DNA of 64,000 nucleotides, taken from contig QHSL01000078.1 in the NCBI GenBank assembly GCA_003220435.1, forward strand, positions 32,629-96,628, in the 5' to 3' direction. The notes under the pieces are model-generated. The model was not told where the DNA came from, ran no database searches, and saw nothing but the letters and a program-made list of their open reading frames with translations. Positions within the stretch are counted from its first letter, which is position 1. Every line of letters starts with the position of its first letter. Of the stretch, positions 54,035-62,074 are shown piece by piece. The translations under genes and the position numbers were made by a program. Source of the stretch: Candidatus Rokuibacteriota bacterium (GTDB lineage: Bacteria; Methylomirabilota; Methylomirabilia; Rokubacteriales; CSP1-6).

Positions 54035-54616
54035 TTACTGGGCCTTCGACAGGAAGTGATCGCGCCGGTTCCGGGCCCAGCAGGCCTCGTTGTTCTCATT
54101 GCAAACCGGGCGCTCCTTGCCGTAACTCACGATCGAGATCCGGGTCGCGCGGATGCCCTGGGCGACGAGGTAGTTCATCGCCGCCTGCGCACGCCGCTCG
54201 CCGAGCGCCAGATTGTAGGCGTCGGTGCCCCGCTCGTCGGCGTGTCCCTCGATCAACATCTGGTGGCTCGGGTTGGCCTTCAGCCAGCCGGCGTTGGCGT
54301 CGAGGACTTTCGTATCGCCGAGACGCAGGTCGTACTTGTCGAACTCGAAGTAGATGTCCCTCAGCGCGGCGTTCTCCGCAAACTCTCTGATCGCGGGCCT
54401 GACCGACCCGCTGTCGGATCGGCCGACGACCGGCGGATTGGCCGCGGGCGACGGCGTGGACTGGCTGAAGGCAGGCTGCGACGATGGGCTGACCGCGCTC
54501 GGCATGCCGCTAGGCGACGGCGCCGACGATTGAGGACTCGTTGCCACAGGCTGCTTCGCGCACCCGCTCAGCAACAGGACGAGCAGAGCTGCGTGCACTG
54601 TCAGGATGCTTCTCAT
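54035..54616 (-). CDS. pal: Peptidoglycan-associated lipoprotein (Pal/OmpA domain)
   Basis: The 193-residue product has a lipoprotein signal with Cys19 (LLLSGCAK), a Ser/Pro-rich linker, and a C-terminal OmpA domain with IYFEFDKYDLRLGD and IEGHADERGTDAYNLALGERRA. Pal anchors the outer membrane to peptidoglycan. AAGGAGGG precedes the ATG at 54616, which I use instead of a longer frame. TolA/TolB are not nearby. Confidence 0.93.
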   Translation of the reverse strand: MRSILTVHAALLVLLLSGCAKQPVATSPQSSAPSPSGMPSAVSPSSQPAFSQSTPSPAANPPVVGRSDSGSVRPAIREFAENAALRDIYFEFDKYDLRLGDTKVLDANAGWLKANPSHQMLIEGHADERGTDAYNLALGERRAQAAMNYLVAQGIRATRISIVSYGKERPVCNENNEACWARNRRDHFLSKAQ

Positions 54617-54671
54617 CACTGGACCCTCCTTGGCTTCGATCCTCTCCGGAAGCCTCAGTACTCCGGAAGTT

Positions 54672-55154
54672 TTATCGACGGCGGCTCGCCCTTCGCGCCG
54701 GCCGCCCACGCCGGGAGCTGTTATCACCGATGAGACGGCCGAGCGCCGCCGCCAGCGCCGGTCCGCCTTCTTGCAGCTCGGCCAGTGAATGGATGGTCAG
54801 CTTCCTCAGGACGGCTTCGCCACGTGGCGTCACCTCCACGACGACGGCGCGTCGGTCGGCCTCGGCACGGCGGCGCCGAACCAGGCCGCGGTCGACGAGT
54901 CGGTCGACCAGCTGGACGGTGGCGTGGTGTCGGATCTGCAGGCGCTCGGCCAGCACGCCGATCGTCGGCACCCGCGTGCGCTCGAAGCCCTTCACCTGGA
55001 GCAGGAGCAGGTGCTGCTGCGGCTCGAGCCCCGAGGCCCGAGCCAACTCTTCGCGGACCCGCAGGAAGCGGCGCACCTGATAGCGCAGATCGGCCAACGT
55101 CTCGTAGTCCACGCGCCCGGCGGCCGGGGGGCGCGTGCGGATGCGAGCAGGCAC
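54672..55154 (-). CDS. MarR-family transcriptional regulator
   Basis: The 160-residue winged-helix protein has LLLQVKGFERTRVPTIGVLAERL and HHATVQLVDRLVDRGLVRRRR, then the wing AVVVEVTPRGEAVLRKL. MarR dimers bind palindromes and are released by small ligands or oxidation. Two palindromes lie directly upstream of its GTG start, so it probably represses itself and possibly the divergent 55280 gene. Confidence 0.9.
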   Translation of the reverse strand: MPARIRTRPPAAGRVDYETLADLRYQVRRFLRVREELARASGLEPQQHLLLLQVKGFERTRVPTIGVLAERLQIRHHATVQLVDRLVDRGLVRRRRAEADRRAVVVEVTPRGEAVLRKLTIHSLAELQEGGPALAAALGRLIGDNSSRRGRPARRASRRR

Positions 55155-55164
55155 CGAAGCACTG

Positions 55165-55179
55165 TATCACGACGTGATA
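55165..55179. promoter_or_regulatory. MarR operator candidate 1
   Basis: A perfect palindrome TATCACGACGTGATA (arms TATCACG and CGTGATA around a central A) lies 11 bases upstream of the marR-type start. Confidence 0.6.
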
Positions 55180-55187
55180 GCTAGACC

Positions 55188-55200
55188 ATCACGGCGTGAT
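55188..55200. promoter_or_regulatory. MarR operator candidate 2
   Basis: ATCACGGCGTGAT shares the ATCACGNCGTGAT core with operator 1. The two centres are 22 bases apart, about two helical turns, so dimers would bind the same DNA face. Confidence 0.6.
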
Positions 55201-55279
55201 ATATGGCCCCGGCGCCCAGCGAACGATGGCCCTCCTCCTTATGCCCGGTGGCGCGTCTTGGAGTAGACTCGGCGGCGCC

Positions 55280-55681
55280 ATGGCGCAGACGGTGTGCCTC
55301 TGCGGGAGCTTCCGACACTGGGCCGAGATGCTCGCGCTCCGCGAGGCGTTGTTAGCCGGCGGAGCGCCCTGCGAGTGGCCTACCCCCGAGCTCCATCGGG
55401 ACCCCGCCACGATGACCGGCGACGAGGCGCGCGCCGCCATCCTCGCGCACCTGGATCGGATCGACCGGGCAGAGCGGATCTTCGTCTACGACAAGGACGG
55501 CTACGTCGGCCGCAGCGTCGCGATGGATATCGGCTACGCGTACGCGCGGAGCAAGCCGCTCTACGCGCTGACGCGGATCCCCGATCCGTTCCTCCAGCCT
55601 CTCGTCACCGCCGTGATGAGCGTCGAGGATTTTCTCGCGCGCGTGCGCTCGGGCGATTGGCCGGGAATACACCCCGCTTGA
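55280..55681 (+). CDS. Nucleoside 2-deoxyribosyltransferase-like protein
   Basis: The 133-residue protein has a Rossmann-like fold with VCLCGSFRHWAEM at the start, then IDRAERIFVYDKDGYVGRSVAMDIGYAYARSKPLYAL. This arrangement is seen in nucleoside deoxyribosyltransferase-like proteins (Gly-Ser near the N-terminus, acidic residue in the Asp-Gly segment). TAGACT at 55264-55269 is 10 bases before the ATG. The substrate is uncertain. It may be controlled by the divergent MarR protein. Confidence 0.65.
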   Translation: MAQTVCLCGSFRHWAEMLALREALLAGGAPCEWPTPELHRDPATMTGDEARAAILAHLDRIDRAERIFVYDKDGYVGRSVAMDIGYAYARSKPLYALTRIPDPFLQPLVTAVMSVEDFLARVRSGDWPGIHPA

Positions 55682-55715
55682 CAGCCGCCCCCCGAGTGGT
55701 TAACTTCCCGGCCAC

Positions 55716-55791
55716 GGACGATTAGCTCAGTTGGCAGAGCGCTGGCCTCACATGCCAGAGGTCACTGGTTCAAGTCCAGTATCGTCCACCA
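55716..55791 (+). tRNA. tRNA-Val (anticodon CAC)
   Basis: The 76-base gene folds as a cloverleaf: acceptor GGACGAT/ATCGTCC, D-arm AGCTCAGTTGGCAGAGC, and anticodon stem CTGGC/GCCAG with loop CTCACAT. The T-arm is ACTGG/CCAGT with TTCAAGT, and CCA is encoded. The anticodon CAC reads GUG valine codons. Confidence 0.97.
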
Positions 55792-55829
55792 TTAACTGCG
55801 GTTAACGATGTGATTGCTCGGGAGCGTGG

Positions 55830-56726
55830 ATGAAGGTCAGCATCTTCTTTGACGGCCAGAACTTCTACCGATCCCTGCAGCGCTACGACGAAGCGCTCCG
55901 AGTCGACTACGATCGGTTGGCCACCTGGATCACCCACGCCGTCGGGGGCCCCTCCGCGATCTTCGGCGGCGCGTACTACTACGTCGGCTTGTCCGCCGAC
56001 GCGCCGCCCCTGGTCGAGGGCTTCCTGAAGGGCCTCGAGCTCCGTCCCGGCTACTTCGTCAAGCGCGAGCCGCGCGTGCGGCGCACCGGGCGCTGCCCGG
56101 CGTGCGGCGGCGACTACGAATACACGACCGAGAAGCGCGTGGACACGCGGCTCGTCGCCGACATCATCCAATACGCCGCGATCGGCGCGTTCGACGTGGC
56201 GGTGCTCGTCTCCGGCGACGACGACTTCGTTCCGGCCGTCGAGGCGGTGAACGCGCTCGGACGACAGGTTTGGGTGGCGACGTGGTCGGCCGAGGAGCTG
56301 TCCAAGGATCTCCGCGTCCGCTGCTTCGGCCAGATTCATCTGAGCGACGGTGTCGGGGCGTTCCGGGTCGAGCGTCCCCGCGTGTTCGAGCGGGCTCCGA
56401 CCCGGATGGCGCCGTCGCGGCTGGCCCGGCCGGCGGTGTTGCCGGCCTCCGAAGTCGTGCTCGAGCGCGCGCTCCAGGAGCTTCAGCGGGCCGAGGCCCG
56501 CCTGCCGCACGTGAGCCGCGGCTACTTCGTGATGCGCTGGAAGTCCCACCAGCTTCCCCCGATCGGCGCCGAGCGGGAGGCGCTGGTCCAGCAGCTGATC
56601 GGCGCGGGGCTCGCCGAGGTGTTCGAGGTCAAGGACGCCGAGGGTCGTAGCGTCACCGCGATCCGTACCCGCGAGCCGGACGGCAACATCCGCGAGCCCG
56701 ACGGCAACGTCGCGCTGCCCGGCTAG
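55830..56726 (+). CDS. NYN-domain (LabA-like) protein, possible ribonuclease
   Basis: The 298-residue protein has a PIN-like NYN domain at residues 1-165 with acidic residues Asp8 (IFFDGQNFYRS), Asp105 (EKRVDTRLVADI) and Asp130-132 (VLVSGDDDFVPAV). An embedded CPACGG (Cys89/Cys92) may bind zinc. The C-terminal part looks like a winged helix (QQLIGAGLAEVFEVKD), and a short repeat REPDGN occurs twice at the end. NYN proteins can be RNases; it lies 38 bases after the tRNA-Val gene. Confidence 0.87.
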   Translation: MKVSIFFDGQNFYRSLQRYDEALRVDYDRLATWITHAVGGPSAIFGGAYYYVGLSADAPPLVEGFLKGLELRPGYFVKREPRVRRTGRCPACGGDYEYTTEKRVDTRLVADIIQYAAIGAFDVAVLVSGDDDFVPAVEAVNALGRQVWVATWSAEELSKDLRVRCFGQIHLSDGVGAFRVERPRVFERAPTRMAPSRLARPAVLPASEVVLERALQELQRAEARLPHVSRGYFVMRWKSHQLPPIGAEREALVQQLIGAGLAEVFEVKDAEGRSVTAIRTREPDGNIREPDGNVALPG

Positions 56727-56746
56727 CCCGGACGCGCACGGCCCCG

Positions 56747-57361
56747 CTACTGCGCGAGGAGCCGCGTCAGGATCCGCTTGACCGCGTCGGCGACCGCCTC
56801 GCCCGTCGTGAGGCGGCGCGACTCGCGCGGGTTGTCGCAGTCAGCGTCGAGGTCGACGACCGGGAGCATCGAGCCCGGCACGATCCGGAGCCGGACACTC
56901 CCGTCGCTCGCGCGTACGACCTCCGCGGTCTGCTCCCATCTGGTCGCATTCGCCTGAAACCGCTTGCGCGTGCCCTGGCAGAACACCTGCGGACCCCGGC
57001 TCACCCGCAGCTCGGCGAGGACCGCGTGGTCGGCGCCGAGCTCGCGGGCGCGCGCCACGGCCGGGCCCGGATCACGCTCGGCGTCGCCACGGGCGACCGA
57101 CACCCGGACTTCCTTCGCGATTAGGGCGCGGGAGTTCAGCTCCTCGAGCAGCGCTCCCTCCAGCTCCTGCTCCATCGCCTTCCGCTCTTCGCCGGTGTAC
57201 TCGCCGGCGCCGAAGCGAATCTGGGCGAAGACGACCGGCTGGCGCATCTCGCTGGCCTTGAAGTCTGACGCACGGACGGGAATCACTTCTCGCCGCGGAG
57301 CCGGGTCGGCGCACGCGGTGAGGAGGCCGGTGAGCGCGAGCATTGCCAGAGCCCTCCGCAT
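56747..57361 (-). CDS. Hypothetical lipoprotein
   Basis: The 204-residue product has a lipoprotein signal with Cys17 (TGLLTACADP). The body alternates strands and helices (VFAQIRFGAGEYTGEERKAM, ADHAVLAELRVSRG) in a way similar to lipoproteins of the LpoB/CsgG-like type, but the family is not established. It diverges from the PrpD gene with only 23 bases between starts. Confidence 0.65.
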   Translation of the reverse strand: MRRALAMLALTGLLTACADPAPRREVIPVRASDFKASEMRQPVVFAQIRFGAGEYTGEERKAMEQELEGALLEELNSRALIAKEVRVSVARGDAERDPGPAVARARELGADHAVLAELRVSRGPQVFCQGTRKRFQANATRWEQTAEVVRASDGSVRLRIVPGSMLPVVDLDADCDNPRESRRLTTGEAVADAVKRILTRLLAQ

Positions 57362-57384
57362 GACGCAAGCGTATCATTGGCGCC

Positions 57385-58749
57385 GTGACGCTGGCCCAGC
57401 GGCTCGCGGGGTTCGCCGATCGCCTGCGGTTCGACGACCTGCCGCCCGACGTGGTCGCGAGCGTCCGCTTGCGCGCGCTCGACATCCTCGGCATCGCGCT
57501 GGCCGCGTCGACTTCCGAGCTGGCGCCGTCGGTTTTCGGCGCACTGCAGGGCTGGGGCCAGGGCGGGGCGTGCAGCGTGGTCGGCTCGAGCTTGACCGCG
57601 GTGCCGCCGCTCGCCGCGCTCGCCAATGGCGCCCTGGTGCACGGCCTCGACTTCGACGACACCCACGCGGCGTCCATCACCCACGCGTCCGCGGTCGTCC
57701 TGCCGACCGTGCTCGCGCTCGGCGAGGCCGGCGGGTACGGTGGACGCGCGGTCGTCACCGCCGCGGTCGCGGGCTACGAGGCAATCGCCCGGCTCGGCAT
57801 GGCGGCGCCCGGGGCGTTCCACGCGGGGGGCTGGCACGCGACCGCGGTGTGCGGCACGTTCGCGGCGGCGCTCGCTGCCGGCCGGCTCGAGGGTCTCGAC
57901 GAGGAGCGGCTCGCGGCGGCGCTCGGGATCGCCGGCAGCTTCGCCTCGGGAGTGATCGAGCATCTCGAGGACGGCTCGTGGGTGAAGCGGATCCATCCCG
58001 GCTGGGCGGCTCACTCGGGCATCGTCGCGGCCGGCCTCGCCCGCGGCGGGTTCACCGGGCCGGCCACGATCCTCGAGGGACGCTTCGGCTTCTATCGCAC
58101 GTTCCTGCGCGCCGAGCCGGCGCGCGAGCCCTTCGAGACCCTCGGCAAGCGGTGGGAGACGCTCCAGGTCGGGTTCAAGCCTTACCCGTGCTGCCACTAC
58201 AATCACGCCTACCTGGATTGCGCGCTGGCGCTCAGGGATCAGCACCGGCTCGAGCCTGACTCGATCGAGCGGATCGAGTGCCGCGTGCCGGCCGGGGAGA
58301 TTCCCATCGTGTGCGAGCCGCGCGACGCCAAGCTGCGCCCTCGCACCCCGTACGATGCCCAGTTCAGCCTGGCGTATTCGGTGGCCGCCGCGCTGACCGA
58401 CGGGCGGGTCGACCTCGACACCTACACGAAGGACCGGATCGGGGACGAGCGGGTGCTGGCGCTCGCTTCCCGCGTCGACCACGCGCTGGACCCGACCTCG
58501 ACCTTTCCCAACGGGTTCCCCGGGTGGGTCTGCGTGCGACTCCGTGACGGTCGGGTCTTCGAGGCGCGCGAGCCCGACGGCCGCGGCGGCCCGGCGCGTC
58601 CGCTCGAGCCCGCCGCGATCGTCGCGAAGTTCCGCTCCAACGCCGGACGCGCGCTCGGGGCCGACCGCGTAGACGCGGTCGAGCGCGCCGCCCTCGCGCT
58701 CGAGTCGCTCGCCGACGTGTCCGCGCTCATGCGCGCTTGCCGCGCGTGA
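57385..58749 (+). CDS. MmgE/PrpD-family protein
   Basis: The 454-residue protein has the MmgE/PrpD features HGLDFDDTHAASITHASAVVLP, AIARLGMAAPGAFHAGGWHATAV and VKRIHPGWAAHSG. QVGFKPYPCCHYNHAYLD follows. The family includes 2-methylcitrate dehydratase and related hydro-lyases, and the substrate cannot be told here. GTG start; TATCAT at 57372-57377 lies 7 bases upstream. Confidence 0.92.
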   Translation: MTLAQRLAGFADRLRFDDLPPDVVASVRLRALDILGIALAASTSELAPSVFGALQGWGQGGACSVVGSSLTAVPPLAALANGALVHGLDFDDTHAASITHASAVVLPTVLALGEAGGYGGRAVVTAAVAGYEAIARLGMAAPGAFHAGGWHATAVCGTFAAALAAGRLEGLDEERLAAALGIAGSFASGVIEHLEDGSWVKRIHPGWAAHSGIVAAGLARGGFTGPATILEGRFGFYRTFLRAEPAREPFETLGKRWETLQVGFKPYPCCHYNHAYLDCALALRDQHRLEPDSIERIECRVPAGEIPIVCEPRDAKLRPRTPYDAQFSLAYSVAAALTDGRVDLDTYTKDRIGDERVLALASRVDHALDPTSTFPNGFPGWVCVRLRDGRVFEAREPDGRGGPARPLEPAAIVAKFRSNAGRALGADRVDAVERAALALESLADVSALMRACRA

Positions 58750-58830
58750 CGGCGGGCCTTTCCGGATTTCGGCGGGTGTCGTCGCGACCAATCGCTAGTG
58801 GTCGGCGCGTCGATCCGGTACAATGGATAT

Positions 58831-59229
58831 ATGAAGTACATCGTCGCCGCAGCGCTCATGCTGCTCCTCGCGACGCCGGCGCTGGCCCAGCAGGTCGAGA
58901 TCCAGAAACCGTCCCCACCCACGGCACGCGACCGCGAGCGCGACGTGATCGCGCCTGGTCTCTCGGATCAGACGCGGCCGAGCGACGCCGACCACTATCC
59001 GCGGGGCGGCCTGGTGCAGCATGACCCCGCCTTCATCGGGTCGCTGTCCACCCGGCGCTCGACGCCGACGTCCACCGGACGCATGGGAATCGCGGGCTGG
59101 GTGTCTCCCAACACGCCGGTCGGCTCCCCGGTTTCGGGCTGGGGTGAGGTCACGGGGTGGTTTGCGGTGGGCTTTTCGATCACCTGGGACGGCCCGCCGC
59201 CCGCTCGACCTCCTGCTGCCACCCGCTGA
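58831..59229 (+). CDS. Small exported hypothetical protein
   Basis: The 132-residue product has a clear signal peptide (VAAALMLLLATPALAQQ). The mature part is Pro/Gly/Ser rich with no domain recognised. TACAAT at 58819-58824 lies 6 bases before the ATG. It lies between PrpD and the PHP protein without obvious linkage. Confidence 0.65.
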   Translation: MKYIVAAALMLLLATPALAQQVEIQKPSPPTARDRERDVIAPGLSDQTRPSDADHYPRGGLVQHDPAFIGSLSTRRSTPTSTGRMGIAGWVSPNTPVGSPVSGWGEVTGWFAVGFSITWDGPPPARPPAATR

Positions 59230-59268
59230 GCCGATGATGCCCGGCGCCGCCGGGGAGTGGCCCCGCTG

Positions 59269-59826
59269 ATGCCCTGGCTCCGTGGGAATCTGCACGCGCA
59301 CACGACCTGGTCCGACGGCGTCAAGAACGCGAACCAGCTCATCGCGGCGTACGAGGCTCTGGGCTACGACTTCCTGGCGATCACCGACCACGAGAACTGG
59401 GTCGACGACGGCTACTGGCAGGCGCTGCCCAGGCTCGCGTCCAAGCTCCTCCTGTTCCACGGCGTCGAGCTGAACTGGCCGCGCTTCGATCAGCACATCG
59501 GCAAGGTCATCGGCGACCGCGAGACGCTCCACGTCCTCAACCATCCGGCGCGCTATCAGCTGAGCGTCGCCCAGACCGTCGAGCGCATCCGGCGTATCCG
59601 TGCCGGCGGCCTCGACCTCGACGCGATCGAGGTCACGGAGACCGGACAGCGTCGGCCGATCTACGAGTCCGCCGAGATCCCGCTCGTGAAGATCGCGACC
59701 GACGACGCCCACGGGCCCATCCACTTCGGCCAGGCGTGGATCGAGGTCGACGCCCCGCGCAAACGCGACGCGATCATTCGCGCGATCCGTGCGGGTGAGT
59801 TCCGGCTTGGCTTCGCCACCGACTAG
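59269..59826 (+). CDS. PHP-domain phosphoesterase-like protein
   Basis: The 185-residue protein has PHP motif I NLHAHTTWSDG (His9, His11, Asp16), AITDHEN, FHGVELNW and a late DDAH segment. PHP proteins are metal-dependent phosphoesterases acting on nucleotides or histidinol phosphate. It is short, as in stand-alone PHP proteins. ATG at 59269 is preferred over an upstream GTG because it leads directly into motif I. Confidence 0.82.
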   Translation: MPWLRGNLHAHTTWSDGVKNANQLIAAYEALGYDFLAITDHENWVDDGYWQALPRLASKLLLFHGVELNWPRFDQHIGKVIGDRETLHVLNHPARYQLSVAQTVERIRRIRAGGLDLDAIEVTETGQRRPIYESAEIPLVKIATDDAHGPIHFGQAWIEVDAPRKRDAIIRAIRAGEFRLGFATD

Positions 59827-59842
59827 TCACGCGAGCCTCGGC

Positions 59843-60670
59843 ATGCCAACGGTGAGGATCGGCCACAGCCCCGACGCGGACGACGCGTTCATGTTCTACG
59901 CCCTCACGGCCGGGAAGGTGAAGATCCCCGGGGTCACGATCGAGCACGTGCTCGAGGACATCGAGTCGCTCAATCGCCGGGCGCGCACCGCCGAGCTCGA
60001 GGTGACCGCGGTGTCCTTCGCGACTTATCTTTTGATCGCCGACCAGTACCGGATGATGGATCCGGGCGCGTCGATGGGGCTGGGTTACGGGCCGATCCTG
60101 GTCGCGCGTGAGCCGATCCCAGCGTCCGAGCTCGAGCACCACGTCGTCGCGAGCCCGGGCAAGCACACCACCTCGGCGCTCCTGCTACGGCTCTACGTGG
60201 GCGATCCGCCGCTGATCGAGGTCGCGTTCGACAAGATCCCGCAGGCGGTGCTCGACGGCCAGGCCGATCTGGGCCTGCTCATTCATGAAGGTCAGATCAC
60301 ACACCAGAAGATGGGGCTGGTGAAGGTGCTCGACCTCGGCGAGGCCTGGCAGCGCGACACGAACCTGCCGCTGCCGCTCGGCGTCAACGTGATGCGCCGG
60401 GACCTCGGCGAGGACCTCCACAAGGCGCTCTCGCAGGGGCTCCGCGACTCGATCGCGTGGGCTCACGCGAACGTCGACGAGGCGATCGAGTACGCGATGC
60501 GCTACGGGCGCGGGATCGACAAGGAGACGTGCCGCCGCTTCGTCCTGATGTACGTCAACGACTTCACGCTGGCGCTCGGCCGCGACGGCCGCGCCGCGAT
60601 CGAGCGCCTGTTCGGGATGGCCCACGCCAAGGGCCTGATCCCGGCGATCCCGCCGATCGACCCGGTTTGA
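59843..60670 (+). CDS. mqnD: 1,4-dihydroxy-6-naphthoate synthase MqnD
   Basis: The 275-residue protein matches MqnD: TVRIGHSPDADDAFMFYAL, the VTAVSFATYLLIADQY strand, GYGPILVARE and a substrate loop around HEGQITHQ. It converts cyclic dehypoxanthinyl futalosine to 1,4-dihydroxy-6-naphthoate in the futalosine route to menaquinone. ATG at 59843 is the start because the family begins there. MqnC and MqnE lie on the other strand just downstream. Confidence 0.93.
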   Translation: MPTVRIGHSPDADDAFMFYALTAGKVKIPGVTIEHVLEDIESLNRRARTAELEVTAVSFATYLLIADQYRMMDPGASMGLGYGPILVAREPIPASELEHHVVASPGKHTTSALLLRLYVGDPPLIEVAFDKIPQAVLDGQADLGLLIHEGQITHQKMGLVKVLDLGEAWQRDTNLPLPLGVNVMRRDLGEDLHKALSQGLRDSIAWAHANVDEAIEYAMRYGRGIDKETCRRFVLMYVNDFTLALGRDGRAAIERLFGMAHAKGLIPAIPPIDPV

Positions 60671-60702
60671 TCGAGGGAGAAGCGGGTGCTCGCCTGACGT
60701 CG

Positions 60703-60969
60703 ATGCGCGACCCAGTCGGGTTCATGGAGTTTGGCAAGAAGCATTCCCAGGTGCATCTCGATCATCCTGGAATCTGTCCGCTGTGCCTGGAGCGTTACAT
60801 CGATGGTCGGGAGGGCGGCGCCAAAACCCAACTGGTCGAAGAAGGCATCGACGGCAAGAAGACGGGCAAGTGGATTTGCCCGGACGGCGGCCGGCCTTAC
60901 GCCAGGCAGTTCATCGAAGACACCGGCCGCGCCGCCAGCGGTTGGCCCTCGGTCGGGCCCATCTTCTAG
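60703..60969 (+). CDS. Small zinc-ribbon-like protein
   Basis: The 88-residue protein has Cys pairs in ICPLCLERY and a later WICPDGGRPY, spaced like a partial zinc ribbon or rubredoxin-like knuckle, and a conserved-looking HSQVHLDHPG. It overlaps the stop of mqnC. ATG at 60703 or 60724 may be the start. Its place between mqnD and mqnC hints at a role in quinone synthesis or redox, but this is inference. Confidence 0.55.
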   Translation: MRDPVGFMEFGKKHSQVHLDHPGICPLCLERYIDGREGGAKTQLVEEGIDGKKTGKWICPDGGRPYARQFIEDTGRAASGWPSVGPIF

Positions 60970-62039
60970 TACCGCTTCAGGATCTCGTACTCGGTGGTGC
61001 GCTGGGCAGGGGTGAAGCCGGCCTCACGGATCAGCGTCACGATCTCCTCGACACCGATCGTGTTCACGAAATCGGCGGCCTTGTGCACGTTCTCCTCGAG
61101 GAGCGTGCCGCCCCAGTCGTCGGCGCCGAAGTGGAGCGCGATCTGGCCCGTCCGCTTGCCCTCGGAGAACCACGACGCCTGGACGTGGGGGAAGTTGTCG
61201 AGGTAGAGACGCGAGACCGCGAGCATCCGGAGGTACATATTCGGGCCCTTCGAGTGCTTGATCCACTTCGCGAGCAGCGTGTTGTTGGGCTTGAAGGACC
61301 ACGGCACGAACGCGGTGAAGCCGCCGAAGGCGTCCTGGAGCTCGCGGATCGCGTCGAGGTGGTCGAGCAGGTCGTCGGTCTCCTCGAGGTGGCCGTACAT
61401 CATCGTCGCCGTCGACTTGAAGCCGCGGCGATGCGCCTCGCGATGGACCTCGAGCCAGCTCTCCGGCCCCCCCTTCTTCGGCTCGATGCGCCGGCGCACC
61501 CGCGTCGAGAGCACTTCGGCGCCGCCACCCGGCAGTGTCCGCTGCCCGGCCTCCCAGAGGCGGTCGAGCACCTCGACGATCGACAGGCGGCTGACGTCGG
61601 CGACGGTGCGGATCTCGGAGGCGGTGAAAAAGTGCGGCGTCACCTGCGGGAAGCGCCGGCGCGTCTCCCGCACGAGCGTCGTGTAGTAGTCGAGCGGCAG
61701 CGCCGGGTTGTGGCCGCCCTGCAGTAGCACCGTCGTGGCGCCGCGGGAGGCCGCGAACTCGATCTTGGCCAGGACTTCTTCGACGGTCAGCGTGTACGCT
61801 TCCGGGTCGCCGGGCTTGCGGTAGAACGCGCAGAACTGGCAATCCGTGATGCAGACGTTCGTGTAGTTGGGGTTCGAGTCGATCACGAACGTGACGACCT
61901 TTTCGGGGAAGCGCTTGTATCGCGCCTCGGCCGCCAGCGCCCCCAGCTCGAGGAGCGGCGCGTCGCTCAGGAGCCAGCGGCCCTCGGCGCGGTCGAGTCG
62001 CTTGCCGTCGAGAACCCTGTCGCGGATCCGGTCGATCAT
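60966..62039 (-). CDS. mqnC: Cyclic dehypoxanthinyl futalosine synthase MqnC
   Basis: The 357-residue radical SAM enzyme has Cys63, Cys67 and Cys70 (CITDCQFC) and the family segments ASRGATTVLLQGGHNP, TLPGGGAEVLSTRVR and PWSFKPNNTLL. It cyclises dehypoxanthine futalosine. The start is at ATG 62039, where the family begins (MIDRIRDRVLDGKRL). Its stop overlaps that of the small zinc-ribbon gene. Confidence 0.95.
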   Translation of the reverse strand: MIDRIRDRVLDGKRLDRAEGRWLLSDAPLLELGALAAEARYKRFPEKVVTFVIDSNPNYTNVCITDCQFCAFYRKPGDPEAYTLTVEEVLAKIEFAASRGATTVLLQGGHNPALPLDYYTTLVRETRRRFPQVTPHFFTASEIRTVADVSRLSIVEVLDRLWEAGQRTLPGGGAEVLSTRVRRRIEPKKGGPESWLEVHREAHRRGFKSTATMMYGHLEETDDLLDHLDAIRELQDAFGGFTAFVPWSFKPNNTLLAKWIKHSKGPNMYLRMLAVSRLYLDNFPHVQASWFSEGKRTGQIALHFGADDWGGTLLEENVHKAADFVNTIGVEEIVTLIREAGFTPAQRTTEYEILKRY

Positions 62040-62074
62040 TGAAAGGTTCGCCTCGGCGGGGGCACCGCCTCGGC

